Shown here one piece after another: positions 35,503-46,316 of a stretch of DNA of 64,000 bases. Position 1 is the first letter of the stretch; each line of letters starts with the position of its first letter. This stretch comes from Conchocele bisecta (Eukaryota; Mollusca; Bivalvia; Lucinida; Thyasiridae), in NCBI GenBank assembly GCA_029237695.1, contig CM055266.1, forward strand, positions 14,128,858-14,192,857. Reading direction: 5' to 3'. Under the pieces are notes generated by a model, which was not told the origin of the DNA, did not search any database, and was given only the letters and a program-made list of their open reading frames with translations. A program made the translations under genes and the position numbers.

Positions 35503-35776
35503 ATGTATCTATACATTAAAAGCAAAGAGGTGTTGAAGAGATTTCCCAATGTGACTATTGGCGAGTTGTTCAAGCCAGTGATTCTGTCTGCCGTGGGGGC
35601 GACATTGGAGCCAGCTGTCTGGTACAAGGTGTTGGTACTGGACGCTATATGTATTGACTGTGATATCAGGACAGTGCACTGGATTGCACAAACTTCACCA
35701 GAGGCCAAATATATACATCGTCAGCATGTTAGTCAACTGAATCCTGTACATGTTGCGAAGTTCTTTGGCGCGCAAG
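35503..35776 (+). CDS. Upstream exon of the VPS9-like gene
   Basis: Encodes KSKEVLKRFPNVTIGELFKP, then LEPAVWYKVLVLDAICI, then HVSQLNPVHVAKFFGAQ. No family recognised. The near-consensus donor GTATGT and phase agreement with 37799 support it. The 5' limit is uncertain. Confidence 0.6.
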
Positions 35777-38700
35777 GTATGTTATAAAATAGTGGTATGT
35801 TTAGACATTATTAGCAATCACCGTTGATGCTATGGCTGTATATACCATATATACTGGCGGACTTTAAAAACCACTCACTGAAAAATGTGATTATACATTC
35901 ATTAAAATATATTACAGACTTGTAAACAAGTGCGCGTAAATATGACTTCTCTCATGCTCCTTCTGGCCTATTTCGGGTGTATGCAGTCAACCGTGACGTT
36001 CTGTGCACACTGAGTCACCTTTCCTCCTGAACGAATTGGAAATGCCCGTGCAAACTCCGAGAGAAAAGTTGGTCAGTGTATAAGCAGCACGTTATGCTAA
36101 CACCATGGCACATGCAATTTAAAGGTTCATAATTGTGTTACGGGGGGGGGGGGGAAATAATTCTGTAACAAAGCACATATTCCCATCCTCAAACTTGCTG
36201 AGAATACAGGAAATGGCGTTTCACGCCTCTTAGATTTCAAAAATGTGTACGGAGGAGCATGCCCCCCCCCCCCGGACCTCCTAGCAACATCGGGCCCTCA
36301 CGACTGGACCTCCCCCCCCCCCCCCACAAAATGTTTTCCGGTTCCACCGCCTATGGACCGTGGTTGTCAGGCGATTCAACATGTCCAGATCAACCATAGT
36401 GCGCGGCCGCCATACATGTTACTAAAGATTCACAATTCCACATCGTACTGTGGCATACAATGGCCTGGCAGTGACGTCATGTGAGCGTATTCAGACTTGA
36501 GCATTTATGAAAGTGTATGCATAAAATGTAAATGTTGCAATTGCAAAATAGTAATGCATCATGCAAATCCATCAGGGTGGGGCGTTTTTAAAGTCCGCTA
36601 GTAGATGTATGTCAGTATATTTTGTTGCATAATAATTATTTGTTTTTGCAGTGTAATAACACTGTTAATTAAACTCGTTTACAGATTTCATACGAAACTT
36701 GACATAACCGCGTTTCTCTTGAAATTAATACATTCGTTTAATTGTATATTATTAAACGATCTCTCGTGAAAGATCTTGTATACAAATATATTGATCCTAC
36801 CACCAACAATTAATTTATTAGATCGCAGCACATTATGTTACTAGTACCATACGACAAATTCCAATTCATTTAGACATGGAACGCCTTGATATTTCATACA
36901 TGCATTCATCTGATGATACTCTATTGTGCTATAGCAAATCCATGACCCACCGCCCGCCCCTTACCCCCGGGTCACAATCTTAGCACATTCATAAACTTAA
37001 CGTTGGGGTAAATGTCTTATAACATCTGTTTCCTTTCATGGAACGCCTTGATATTTCATATATGCATTCCTCAGACGACATCATGCTGTATCAAATTCAC
37101 AACCCACCACCCAACTCTTACCCCAAGGTCAAGGTCACAAACTTAGCATGTTCATCAACTTAACGTTGGGGTAAATGTTGTGTAACTTCTGTTTCTTTAC
37201 AGGGAACGCTTTGATATTACATACATGCATTCATCTGATGATCCTCTATTGTGACTGTACAATACATGTCGATTATTTATCTTCACACTTGTATTTCTTC
37301 TATTATAAAAACGCATTTATACGTGGTATATTTACGTATATTACATGTAGTTTGTGTAAACGATTTTAGCGCCAAATGAGGTCGAGGAACCCAGATAAAA
37401 GAATGTGCTTACCGATGTATTCTGATCATTATGGTATTGTATTCAAGTTGCCTTTTTATTTTACCTGGACACTTGGATCTATTTAACGGACACCATGGAT
37501 AGACTGTGCAAGTAAAGTATTGTAATAAATGACAATACACAGTCGGGAGATCCGTGAAAATCGCCAAACACGTCAACCAGAAATAAATATGAATTGCAAA
37601 TGCGGTTTTGTTGACCTTGTTCATTTCTGTCACTGTCCGTGCCAATATTGTCGCAATCCATTACACAAACGCCTCCTACTACTACCACCGGCTTAAGCGA
37701 AACAAGTATACCGCGGTCGAAGTTGCTAACAATTGCGTTGTATACCTCGTTTCAATATGATATACTATTTATTTTCTTGTGTTATGTTTATTTTCCAGAA
37801 CCATTGATTGAAAACATGGAGAGCTACACATTCAACACCAGACTGAACGAGCTTTTTCACAATGCAGCTGCAATCATCAGTGACTTGGACAACGATGCTA
37901 AACAGGTGGATGCTGCACAACACACTGAACAACTTTTTAATCTGCTGCATGTATTCATATTACCGGCGATTAAATTTCAAAACAGAGATATTCACGGTAT
38001 TAAATTTATTCTCAAATGGTTAGAAGATGACAATGATGTCACAGAACGCACTGCGAGAAATTTGAGGGCTTCCAAACAAAGTTTTGAGAGCATTCTACGA
38101 AGGCAAAGGGAATTATATTTGAACAAGTTTATAGGTCGCCAGTCTGGGCAGTATATCTCTGCTTGTGATCCAGTCTTTCTGAGATATTTCATAGACCATT
38201 TAGAAAAAGACGTGAAAAGTACAGAAGAAGAATTGATCAGAATAGACAAGGCAATGATACCATTGAGGCAGTCATCGACTGTGCAAGATCGTGATATGAT
38301 TTCTAGTTACAGGTCTATGAGGGATGCCGTATATAGTGTTAACGTAAAATGCATGACGGCCAAAGAAGAAATTAAGTGTGTGACTGAAAGGAATCATTCC
38401 ATTGTACAAAAACGACGACATCGATATGCAAAGAATCATTTCCACACTGAATACGTCAATGCAACAGAACAACTTGCTAAAGTAGAAGGTCAATTACGGG
38501 ACGTGATAGACAACAAAGCTTGCGTTGGCTCGATCATTGATGCTGTCATGCTCACGCTGCATGAAATAGCAGAACACGGGCACTCATTATTACCGGTAGG
38601 AGGTGGTAATGGACAATCAACTTTACTTGGAAAAGTATCCAATATAGTCAATGAAGACCAATCAACATTCCGCTTGGCCGGAGATACCTTTATTGCGACG

Positions 38701-39777
38701 GTTCAAGACACAGTTCGAACTATTTTTCACCAGACACATAGCAGTAGTGACACCGAATTGGGCATTGATATTACAATTTACAACTACAGTTTCGCGGAAG
38801 ATCTTTGTAAAAAAGTAATTGAACATATAGCTGAGCAATCAATGAAAATTACGAATGTTCTCTTTTCCGAACAGGAAAAACACACCGTTATTGATGTATA
38901 CATTTGTTACGAGTGTCACTTGTCTGAGCGGTTGATGCCAGTTTTGACCGAATTGTACCAACGATGCTTTCATCACCAATGTGCACATTTGTGTAAATGG
39001 ATTTCAAATGCAACACTTCTGGACATAGACTTTGCTGTGTCCATACTAGCATCACTGGTAGGTGTTCCCAAAGACCAATATGAACTTTTGAATGTTCAAT
39101 CTACTATTAAGCTATCAGAATTGCGCCAATACGAGGGTGCTGCGGTACTAAACGTGGCAGGCCTAGCACATCGTACTGAAGCTATGGATTTATTGGCACT
39201 AACATTAGGTTCCACAAACTTGGGTGAGAAACACATTATTTCTGAAAAGCGTTCATCGGACTGTAATCCCGATAAATCTAACCCAGAGGTTAGTACATAT
39301 GAAGATACAAATCTCAGGAATTTCAATAAATATACAGCACCCGCTGAAAGAGGAGTTGCAAACAGGTGCCGAAAACGAAATCCATTAATAGAACGAGAGT
39401 TCAGTTTACTCTATGACAAAACTAACAGGTTTGTTAAGACAATTAATGAATCACTATCTGTGTTTGAAAAACTGGACGAAGTCAAACTATTTCTAACATT
39501 TATCAAGAGGCATCTGTATGACGTTAGAGAAGCGGATAGATGTGCAGCGGCTATATGCGCGGATGACCTATTGGACGTCACGGTTCTGATTATTACGCAG
39601 TTAGACGCCGATACGATGCTCACATTATATTCTCAAATTACCCTCATGCAACAGCTCAGTCCCTGGTTCGTACGCGATGGCGAGTATGACTTCGCAGTGA
39701 ATATATTTCGTGGTGCCTACCATTACTTATTTGGATTATGTGGCCGAGATGATCGAACTCGCGTCTCAGAATGTTAG
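35503..39777 (+). CDS. Two-exon gene, protein with a C-terminal VPS9-like region
   Basis: Exon 35503-35776 ends CAAG|GTATGT with one base left over. Exon 37799-39777 begins after TTTATTTTCCAG with two bases, and the junction codon becomes GAA, so the phases match. Predicted product is about 750 residues. Residues 1-91 and most of exon 2 are unrecognised; residues about 190-300 are charged and helical. The C-terminal part has an amphipathic helical stretch (REFSLLYDKTNRFVKTI), CAAAICADDLLDVTVLII and GEYDFAVNIFRGAYHYLFGL, the layout of a helical bundle plus VPS9 domain, the Rab5-family exchange-factor fold. The family Tyr and Thr near the end appear to be Phe and Ile, so activity is doubtful. 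Start ATG 35503 is a guess; an in-frame TAA lies about 30 bp upstream. An alternative start is ATG 37816. Existence as a gene is likely; the family call is moderate. Confidence 0.65.
36139..36356. repeat. G/C-run element, partial copy (intron)
   Basis: G-run, AAATAATTCTGTA, AGGAAATGGCGTTTCACGCC, C-runs, then CCACCGCCTATGG. The same blocks make the better-bounded copy at 52179-52508. Confidence 0.6.
36871..37255 (-). repeat. Family F tandem units, reverse (intron)
   Basis: About two and a half units: GGAACGCCTTGATATTTCAT, CATTCATCTGATGATACTC, AAACTTAACGTTGGGGTAAA, CTGTTTCCTTTCATGGAACG. Close to the 29-31.8 kb units. Terminal hairpins are absent. Confidence 0.85.
37799..39777 (+). CDS. Main exon of the VPS9-like gene
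   Basis: 659 codons uninterrupted, then TAG; preceded by a strong polypyrimidine tract and CAG. It is the longest host-like frame in the window. ADDLL is at 39559-39573. A family K fragment begins about 10 bp after the stop, so the 3' UTR is short or repeat-derived. Confidence 0.75.
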
Positions 39778-39784
39778 AAGCATG

Positions 39785-39905
39785 ACGCACGGGTGTTTCA
39801 TTGATGGATTGGTGGACAGTGTAGAACCGGATCAGACTGTGCGAATGCACATGCTGAGCTGGAGCTGTGCTGGTCGCTAAACCCATAAGCCCCATTTCTC
39901 CAATC
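39785..39905 (-). repeat. MITE-like family K copy
   Basis: GTGTTTCATTGATGGATTGG, GAACCGGATCAGACTGTGCG, CTGGTCGCTAAACCCATAAG, CCCCATTTCTCC. Reverse of the 7351 copy. Confidence 0.65.
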
Positions 39906-39942
39906 ACAGCTACATGTATGTTACTGAATTTGGAAAATCACT

Positions 39943-40765
39943 AATGCCCGTTCCACGTTTTGCTGCCGATGAACTTTTGGCTATTAAACACATTAAAGGT
40001 ACATGCCCACTCAGTAAGCACACAATTAAATATAATTGTGTCACTATTCCACCAGTTCTAAAAAATACAAGTGCCCGGAAAACAGATATAATAATTTAGT
40101 AATATTTATTTTACTGATAGTGACGCGCGTTGGTATCAGGCTATTTTCATATGCAAATGAGGCATGATATTTTTTAATTATTTATACATGTACTAATGAA
40201 ATGTGTCGCCTGAAAAAATAATATTTTCGACAGATTATAAGTATGATCATTGCACATCAAAAAATAAATACAGAGATTAAATAGTAATGTCCGTTAACAT
40301 TTGAAGGAAATACGGTTATCGCCCCTGATATCAGTGTGAACATGTTCGTCTAAAACAAAATGTATAATACTGCCAAATTAATACGTGGGGTAATGGTGAA
40401 TGAATGTTTATTTTGCCAGGAAATGTCATACGTACAGAATATACAAAAGTATCTGTATCACTATATTATAACCTACTGCGTGGGCATATACCTTTAAACT
40501 TGAATACCATTTAAATGTAAGTACTCTTTTATGAATAACAAAAGAATCACCCTCCCCAATGTTTTTATTTGATGACATTCCATAAAATATTGATATTATA
40601 GTGAAAAACCCATTTTCCTATGGGAATTTAACATGGGTGCTAAAATATATTATTTTTTAATGTTTTTCAAAATATAACTTTTGTTTTCTTAGTTACATCA
40701 TTTCCAAGCTATCTATCTAACCAGATTTCCTAGTCAATTTCCAAAATTTTCGTTTTTTGAGGGCA
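39943..40765. mobile_element. TIR element family J, 3'-truncated and split
   Basis: The left end CCGTTCCACGTTTTGCTGCC and ATTAAACACATTAA match J; the body resumes after a nested insertion with GTAAGTACTCTTTTATGAAT and CATTTTCCTATGGGAATTTA, then stops near CGTTTTTTGA, the centre of J. The second arm is missing. Confidence 0.75.
39997..40493 (+). mobile_element. piggyBac-like MITE family I, full copy
   Basis: 497 bp flanked by TTAA on both sides (39993-39996, 40494-40497). Ends AGGTACATGCCCACTCAGTA and TACTGCGTGGGCATATACCT. TTAA duplication is the piggyBac signature. No transposase. Confidence 0.85.
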
Positions 40766-40884
40766 CGTTGCTTAGCTTACACGTCAATTCTGGCACCGGG
40801 GATGCCCCGGAAGTGGTTCTAAACGATGTTACTCATGATTTTCCAAGTTCGGTAACCTTTCACGGTCCGGAATTGGTGATGAAA

Positions 40885-41160
40885 TTTATCCCGTCAACAC
40901 CGTGTGTATGTGCCGTGAAACACGGTGCCGTGAAACATTTTGGATATCCAGTCAATACAATTTTTGCATTTTACAGCCATTTGTAGGTGTTGACGGGATA
41001 AATAGAATAGTAGGTTAGTGCCGTGAATGGGAAAAAATATCTGGCGCGGCACGGAAACGGGATGGGCGAGGCTCGGCAGAGCCTCGCCCATCCCGTTTCC
41101 TGAGCCTTGCCAGATATTTTTCCCATTCACGGCACTAACCTACTATTCTATTTATCCCGT
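40885..41160 (+). mobile_element. Foldback family G copy
   Basis: TTTATCCCGTCAACACCGTG, then GCCGTGAAACACGGTGCCGT, then a hairpin of about 160 bp (40998-41160) whose arms read GGGATAAATAGAATAGTAGG, TTAGTGCCGTGAATGGG and ATCCCGTTTCC, mirrored around GAGGCTCGGCAGAGCCTC. Other copies: 34594-34893, 56688-56950. Confidence 0.9.
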
Positions 41161-41511
41161 ACGTTGATATGTGCTATTTCACATTTCGACTTTTCGCCCC
41201 GACAATGCAACTCGAAAAAGTCCACAAATAACACCGTTTGGCGGGTTGATGACACATAAAATCATTCCTATAGTGACTTACATACATATCGACCATGCAG
41301 TCAGTAAAACACACCAGTCATGCTTCTGGCAATGTGTACATCCCTACCAGGCTACGAAAGTGCGCTAGCCGATCAGACGTATGGCTTGTCTCAAATGTCA
41401 TAATCCCCATTTCATGGTCACATACAGATAACAAGATGCATGATCACGTGATTACAGCAACAACGTCGCCCACTCCAAAGTAAGTAATATTTTATATTTT
41501 CCTTAATATGC

Positions 41512-43118
41512 AACGGATTTTGATGAAATATGGCGCAGCAAACGCGTCTTCATGATCTGCATTTGTATGGCACGCCGTTTTACTATTTATTCAGAGTAAA
41601 CTATATCTCTTTGAGTCAATAAGATATCTCTTTCAATCAACAATATATCTCTTTCTGACAAACAGATATCTATTTCAGATATCTGTTTGTCAGAAAGAGA
41701 TATCTTGTTAATTGAAAGAGATATATTCTTGAATGAAACAGATATATTATTGTCTCAAAGAGATATCTGTAACTCTGAAATATATATCTCTATGCTAATA
41801 ACAAAATAGATATCTGTTTCAGAGTTACAGATATCTCTTTCAGTCAATAAGATATCTCTTTCATTCAATAAGATATCTATTTGACAGAACGAGATATCTG
41901 TTTAGATTCAATGAAACAGATATCTACTTCTATGAATAAGATATCTTATATATATATAGCCAAACAGATATATTGTTGTATGAAACAGATATCTCTATGG
42001 TGAAAGAGATATCTTGTTAAATCAATTTAGATACTCTATTTGACTTTTTTCATATTAGATATCTGTTTGATTCGACTACTTAACAGTAACCGTTGCTCCT
42101 GCAAGTCAATAAATAATTATTGTCCAATCAGAAAATAGTAAATAAATAAGTTGATTTTGTGGTCCATCAGCGGGATGGTGGAAATATTTTCCTGGTAGGG
42201 AGAATTCATTTATACAATTAAAAAATGAAATGAAACAGATATATTATTGAAAGTCTTCAAATAGATATCTCTTTCATCAAACTAGATATCTTGTTGACTC
42301 AACGATATATATTGTTGACTCAAAGAGATATCTTGAACTGTAAAATAGATATCTTGTTGAGTCAAAGTGATATCTTTATTAAATTCTTAGATATATATCT
42401 CTTTTGAAATAATAGATATCTACTTCACAATAAAATATATCTCTTTCCTTCAATAAGATGTCTTAATGAGCCAAATAGATTTATCTTCTATTATTTTCAA
42501 ACAGATATCTCTTTCCGAGAAGTAGATATCTAGTATGATGAAATATATATCTCTTTGAGTCAACAAGATATCTCTTTCTGACAATAAAATATCTCTTTCA
42601 GTCAATAAGATATCTCTTTAAGTCAATAATATATCTCTTTCAGTCAATAAGATATATATTTGAGTCAATAAGATATCTCTTTCAGTAAGTAAGATATCTT
42701 CTTCCATCAACAAGATATCTCTTTGACTGAGGAAGATATATGTTACTTATAAATATATCTTCTTCATGTACTAGATATCTTATAGACTGAAATAGATATC
42801 TGTTTGTCTGAAAGAGATATCTTGTTGATTGAAAGAGATATCTTATTGACTCAAAGAGATATTTTGTACTCTAAATAAATAATAAAACGGCGTGCCATAT
42901 ATTTGGTGGTCCAGGGAGTTTGGCACATACTTATGTCGTTTTTGCGAAGAATCGATTTCCGTGTCGGAGACACGGAAATCGATTCTTCGCAAAAACGCGC
43001 TCCGACACGAAAATCGATTCTTCGCAAAAACGACAGAAGTTTGGGCGAAAATACAGAGACCACCAAATGCAGCTTAACAAGACGCGTTTGATGCGCCATA
43101 TTTCATCAAAATCCGTTA
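41512..43118. mobile_element. Foldback element O1 (host of the GATATC element)
   Basis: Outer arms AACGGATTTTGATGAAATAT and GGCGCAGCAAACGCGTCTT, mirrored at 43062-43118. Without the insertion it is about 275 bp; its right part contains GAATCGATTTCCGTGTC/GACACGGAAATCGATTC, a strong hairpin, plus a third copy of the arm. The left arm ends CTGCATTTG where the 41567-42898 element inserted. Confidence 0.75.
41567..42898. mobile_element. P1: 21-bp-phased GATATC array element
   Basis: 1332 bp with inverted ends ATGGCACGCCGTTTTA; the mirrored part runs about 105 bp and includes the first array units. About thirty exact GATATC palindromes plus many single-mismatch ones. Spacing is exactly 21 bp over long runs (42567, 42588, 42609, 42630, 42651, 42672, 42693, 42714; also 41602, 41623, 41644, 41665). 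Spacers such as TCTTTCAGTCAATAA occur in both orientations. A non-periodic island of about 150 bp (42076-42225) divides the arrays. ATTTG flanks both sides as a likely target duplication in O1. No ORF. Confidence 0.85.
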
Positions 43119-43299
43119 CGCAATAAGGACACTATAAAAGAATACGTACTTTGAATCAGATGGATTCTGGAAAGTTCAGTACTTGTTGTTGTTAGTACCA
43201 CGTGATCATACACCTTAGATAACATATGTGGCTATAACCAATAAATAGTTTATCGTAATTTCGCATAGCTTGCCGGGATCATAGCCGCAGATCTGTACC
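43119..43299. other. No recognised feature
   Basis: Short unique-looking sequence between O1 and the TTTCGC tract. Confidence 0.4.
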
Positions 43300-43720
43300 C
43301 AGACCCAAACGGTTTTCGATTTGTCGCCTATTCGCGTATTACCATTGCCCGTTTTTTGCTTTTTCGCGTTTTCACTTTGTCGCCTTTCGCATTGTCGGGG
43401 TATTGCCTTTTCGTATTGTCGGGTTTCCGCTTTCTGGCTTTGACGCCATTTCGAATTGTCGGTTTTCACCTGTTCGCAAATGTCAGATATTCACGTTTTC
43501 GCTTTCTCGCATTTCCACATTTTCGGGATGAAATAATGACAAGTTGAAAATGCGACAAAACGGGACGGCAATGCACAGGGAACATTTTCAGCCGTTATTT
43601 TCGATTCGAAAACGTGACTATACGAAATCTCGAAAATGCGCTAAATCGGGGCGAAAAATCGACGAGGAAACAGTGTTGCATTTTCACCCTACTTTTTCGC
43701 ATTTTCACTTATCGATTTTT
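43300..43720. repeat. Simple-word tract TTTTCGC/ATTGTCGG with strand switch
   Basis: From about 43300 to 43530 the plus strand is built of TTTCGC, TTGTCGC and ATTGTCGG words at irregular 7-8 bp or 15 bp steps. After a switch near 43530-43545 the complementary forms (GAAAATGCG, GCGACAAAACG, CGAAAATCG) dominate until about 43670, then the first strand returns. No fixed 21-bp phase. Predicted short frames are by-products. Confidence 0.65.
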
Positions 43721-43766
43721 TTGTTTGTATACATGTGCATGTAGTTGTCTTTTCGCACCACACACC

Positions 43767-43767
<1 letters not shown>

Positions 43768-43803
<36 letters not shown>
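43768..43803. repeat. Poly-C run
   Basis: About 36 C, preceded by CACCACACACCACC. Likely length-uncertain in the assembly. Confidence 0.9.
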
Positions 43804-43805
<2 letters not shown>

Positions 43806-44272
43806 CCCCGACAACTCGCCAGTCAGACACCATATATTTATTATTCAAATAAACGTAGAAGAATTTAAAGAATTTAATATTTATTTACGTATCACCAAGT
43901 GTACAAAACCACTGTTGTTAGTCAGTGCTGGATATTGCAACGAGTATCTCACATGCACTTGTGGTTGTCTCTGTGCTTCGACTGGTGAAAAAAATAAATG
44001 ACAACGGGAAGTGGTATGGGACATACGACCATAAAAAGCACCAACTTACATTAGTTGCTCGGTTATAAACAGTTACCTGACACGATTCATGTACATAATA
44101 AAACAAAAAGTTGAGATGCCGGTGCTGATCGTGACATGGTGTCTAAAACAAAATTAAGATTGAAGTAATAATAATATGTGAGGATGAAAATAACAGCAAA
44201 AGCAACTGATAATTCCAATGTAAAAAGTGTCTTTAAAAAATCGATTATCAACCCAGATCAGATGAGTTGAAC
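43804..44272. other. No recognised gene
   Basis: Nothing identifiable. Confidence 0.4.
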
Positions 44273-44580
44273 TGTAGCCGATTTCATCAAAATTGCAAAG
44301 TATACTTTTCTAGCAAAGTATACTTTGAGGGAGAAATTTTAAATTTTATGATACATTTATTAATTTTTATTATACTGAATTTATTACATTATCACAGCCA
44401 TTATGGCTGTGATAATGCAATAAATTCAGTATAATAATTCTGCATACTTTTAATCATGAAATATATGCATTTGTTAGTTCTATATGAAACAATGCATTTC
44501 AGGAAAAATAAATGATTATACTCCCTCAAAGTATACTTTGCTAGTAAAGTATACTTTGCAATGTTGATGAAATAGGCTAC
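44273..44580. mobile_element. MITE family B, complete copy
   Basis: Ends GTAGCCGATTTCATCAA and TTGATGAAATAGGCTAC. Full central palindrome: TTATTATACTGAATTTATTA and ATTATCACAGCCATTATGGC with mirror. The best copy of the family here. Confidence 0.9.
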
Positions 44581-44937
44581 TGACCAGTACAAACATCTCC
44601 CGAATATAATAAACACACAGACCAACTGATTTAAATATAGCAATTACATACATTATTTATATAAAACATAATTTCTTTTTTGAAAAATATTAAAGCTGGT
44701 TTTGACACTAATTCGTATCATTTCCTTACTGCAAAACACAAATTTAATCTTTTCTGTCTCAGTGAAGCTTACAAAATTCGGACAGACTTGACATGCCGCA
44801 TCGAATAACTTTGTCCTATCATATCGACCTGTTTCTATCCGCAATGGAGCTACACCGCATCGGAATCTTACAAACGCAGAGCTATGCTGTAATGGTAACG
44901 TTAGTTTACAGTATTATTCAACCATGTAGTCCTGTTT
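44581..44937. other. No recognised gene
   Basis: AT-rich; no motif. Confidence 0.4.
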
Positions 44938-45182
44938 AACCCTTTCAACCCTAAGTAACTGTAATGGACTGTGATATGCTAATTTTCCGACCAATCCAAT
45001 GGTCACAAAATGATTTTCAGATTAGTCCATTTATGAAACGGGGTGTGTTTTTTGTTCTAAAAAATATGAAAATTACTTGCAAAAAGTGCAGATCCTGATG
45101 AGACGGCTCGTTACGAGCCGGCTCATCTGGATCTGCACTGTTTGCATAAACCGCTATAGCGGGCTTTCGGGTTCAAAGGGTT
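44938..45182. mobile_element. MITE family A, complete copy
   Basis: 245 bp. Ends AACCCTTTCAACCC and, inverted, AACCCTTTGAACCC. Centre GAGACGGCTCGTTACGAGCC; arms GATCCTGATGAGAC and GGATCTGCAC. A hAT-type MITE is plausible, but the target duplication is unclear. Confidence 0.9.
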
Positions 45183-45398
45183 AAAAAGCCAACATGTATA
45201 CGTTCTTAGTTTATTTCGGCCATTACCACTTATGCGATCAACTCTATTCAGGAGACACAAACTGTTATTGTATTGCTATTATGTTCATACAAACATTCAA
45301 AAGTGGGTTCGTTTTGACCAGCACCCAAATAGACACGCCGTCACAAACATCACATGTATCCACAGTTTTTGGCGGGAGACATAATGTTTCCACGCTAT

Positions 45399-45867
45399 TG
45401 GGATCGTGATTCTGGCCGTTTGCACGCTTTCGGAAGTGGCTCTCTGTTCATCGGGGGACGTCTCAATAGGCTCAATTTGCGTTCGCAATTAACAACAGTC
45501 AGGTGACATTTAAAGTCAGCGAGTGAACTGAAAGCAAGTTATTAATAGCAACGCCAATGCTCAACAGTATGTGTAAAATAATTGGCATGCCCAACTTTAC
45601 TTTTGAAGAGAACCAATTGCTGTTATTGAGACGCCCCCCGTATCGCTATTGGGATCGTGATTCTCTGTTCATCGGGGGACGTCTCAATAGGCTCAATTTG
45701 CGTTCGCAATTAACAACAGTCAGGTGACATTTAAAGTCAGCGAGTGAACTGAAAGCAAGTTATTAATAGCAACGGCAATGCTCAACATTATGTGTAAAAT
45801 AGTTGGCATGCCAACTTTACTTTTGAAGAGAACAAATTGCTGTTATTGAGACGCCCCCCGTATCGTG
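45399..45867. repeat. Tandem duplication of a small TIR element
   Basis: Two near-identical copies. Each starts GCTATTGGGATCGTGATTCT and contains an element with ends CGGGGGACGTCTCAATA and, inverted, CGGGGGGCGTCTCAATA (about 190 bp; AATTAACAACAGTCAGGTGA, AAGTCAGCGAGTGAACTGAA, AGTTATTAATAGCAACG). Copy 1 carries an extra 35 bp after GATTCT. Because flanking sequence was copied too, this is duplication of the locus, not two insertions. Confidence 0.85.
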
Positions 45868-46316
45868 TACCACGCAGTCGCAATGCGACGTCGAAGGCCA
45901 TTTCTTTTTCATATTGTGGTTTACGGGCGATTTTCGAAAAATTACCCTCTGGGTGAGCGAAAAAAAATTCATTAAAACATTTTGCCGTTCATGCAGCATA
46001 CACGTATGTAGGCCTACGCCCAGTCATACTTTTGAAAATATTTCACATAATACGTCTGCAATATACCTCGTAAAACGGTTTATTAGTCGGACATAAAGCA
46101 CCTTTGCTTCATCAACCTATTTGTGTTTAGAGCAGGCTGTATTTTGCAAACACCAGTAACTGATCAAGTTCCCCAAATTTGCAGATTGTACATCCAATAA
46201 TCAACATCGAATATATTTCTAACAAGGAATTTCTGAGTATGCAAATTCACAAGTGGCTACTTGTCTCCTGCCAGTCAGTACTTACAGTACTTTGATTATT
46301 CAATGTTGATATGCAT
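45868..46316. other. No recognised gene
   Basis: Nothing identifiable. Confidence 0.4.

Noticed and set aside
37639..37798. Start of the long frame at 37639
   Set aside because: This stretch is intronic by the TTTATTTTCCAG acceptor at 37798 and the phase match with 35776.
41567..42898. CRISPR-like regular array
   Set aside because: The repeated word is a 6-bp palindrome, spacers are variants of one sequence, the locus is TIR-bounded and the genome is animal. The same applies to the other phased arrays.
42851..43126. Small frames rich in FRRIDFRV
   Set aside because: They read the repeated GAATCGATT arms of foldback O1.
43614..44001. Proline-rich small protein
   Set aside because: Reads through a poly-C run of uncertain length.
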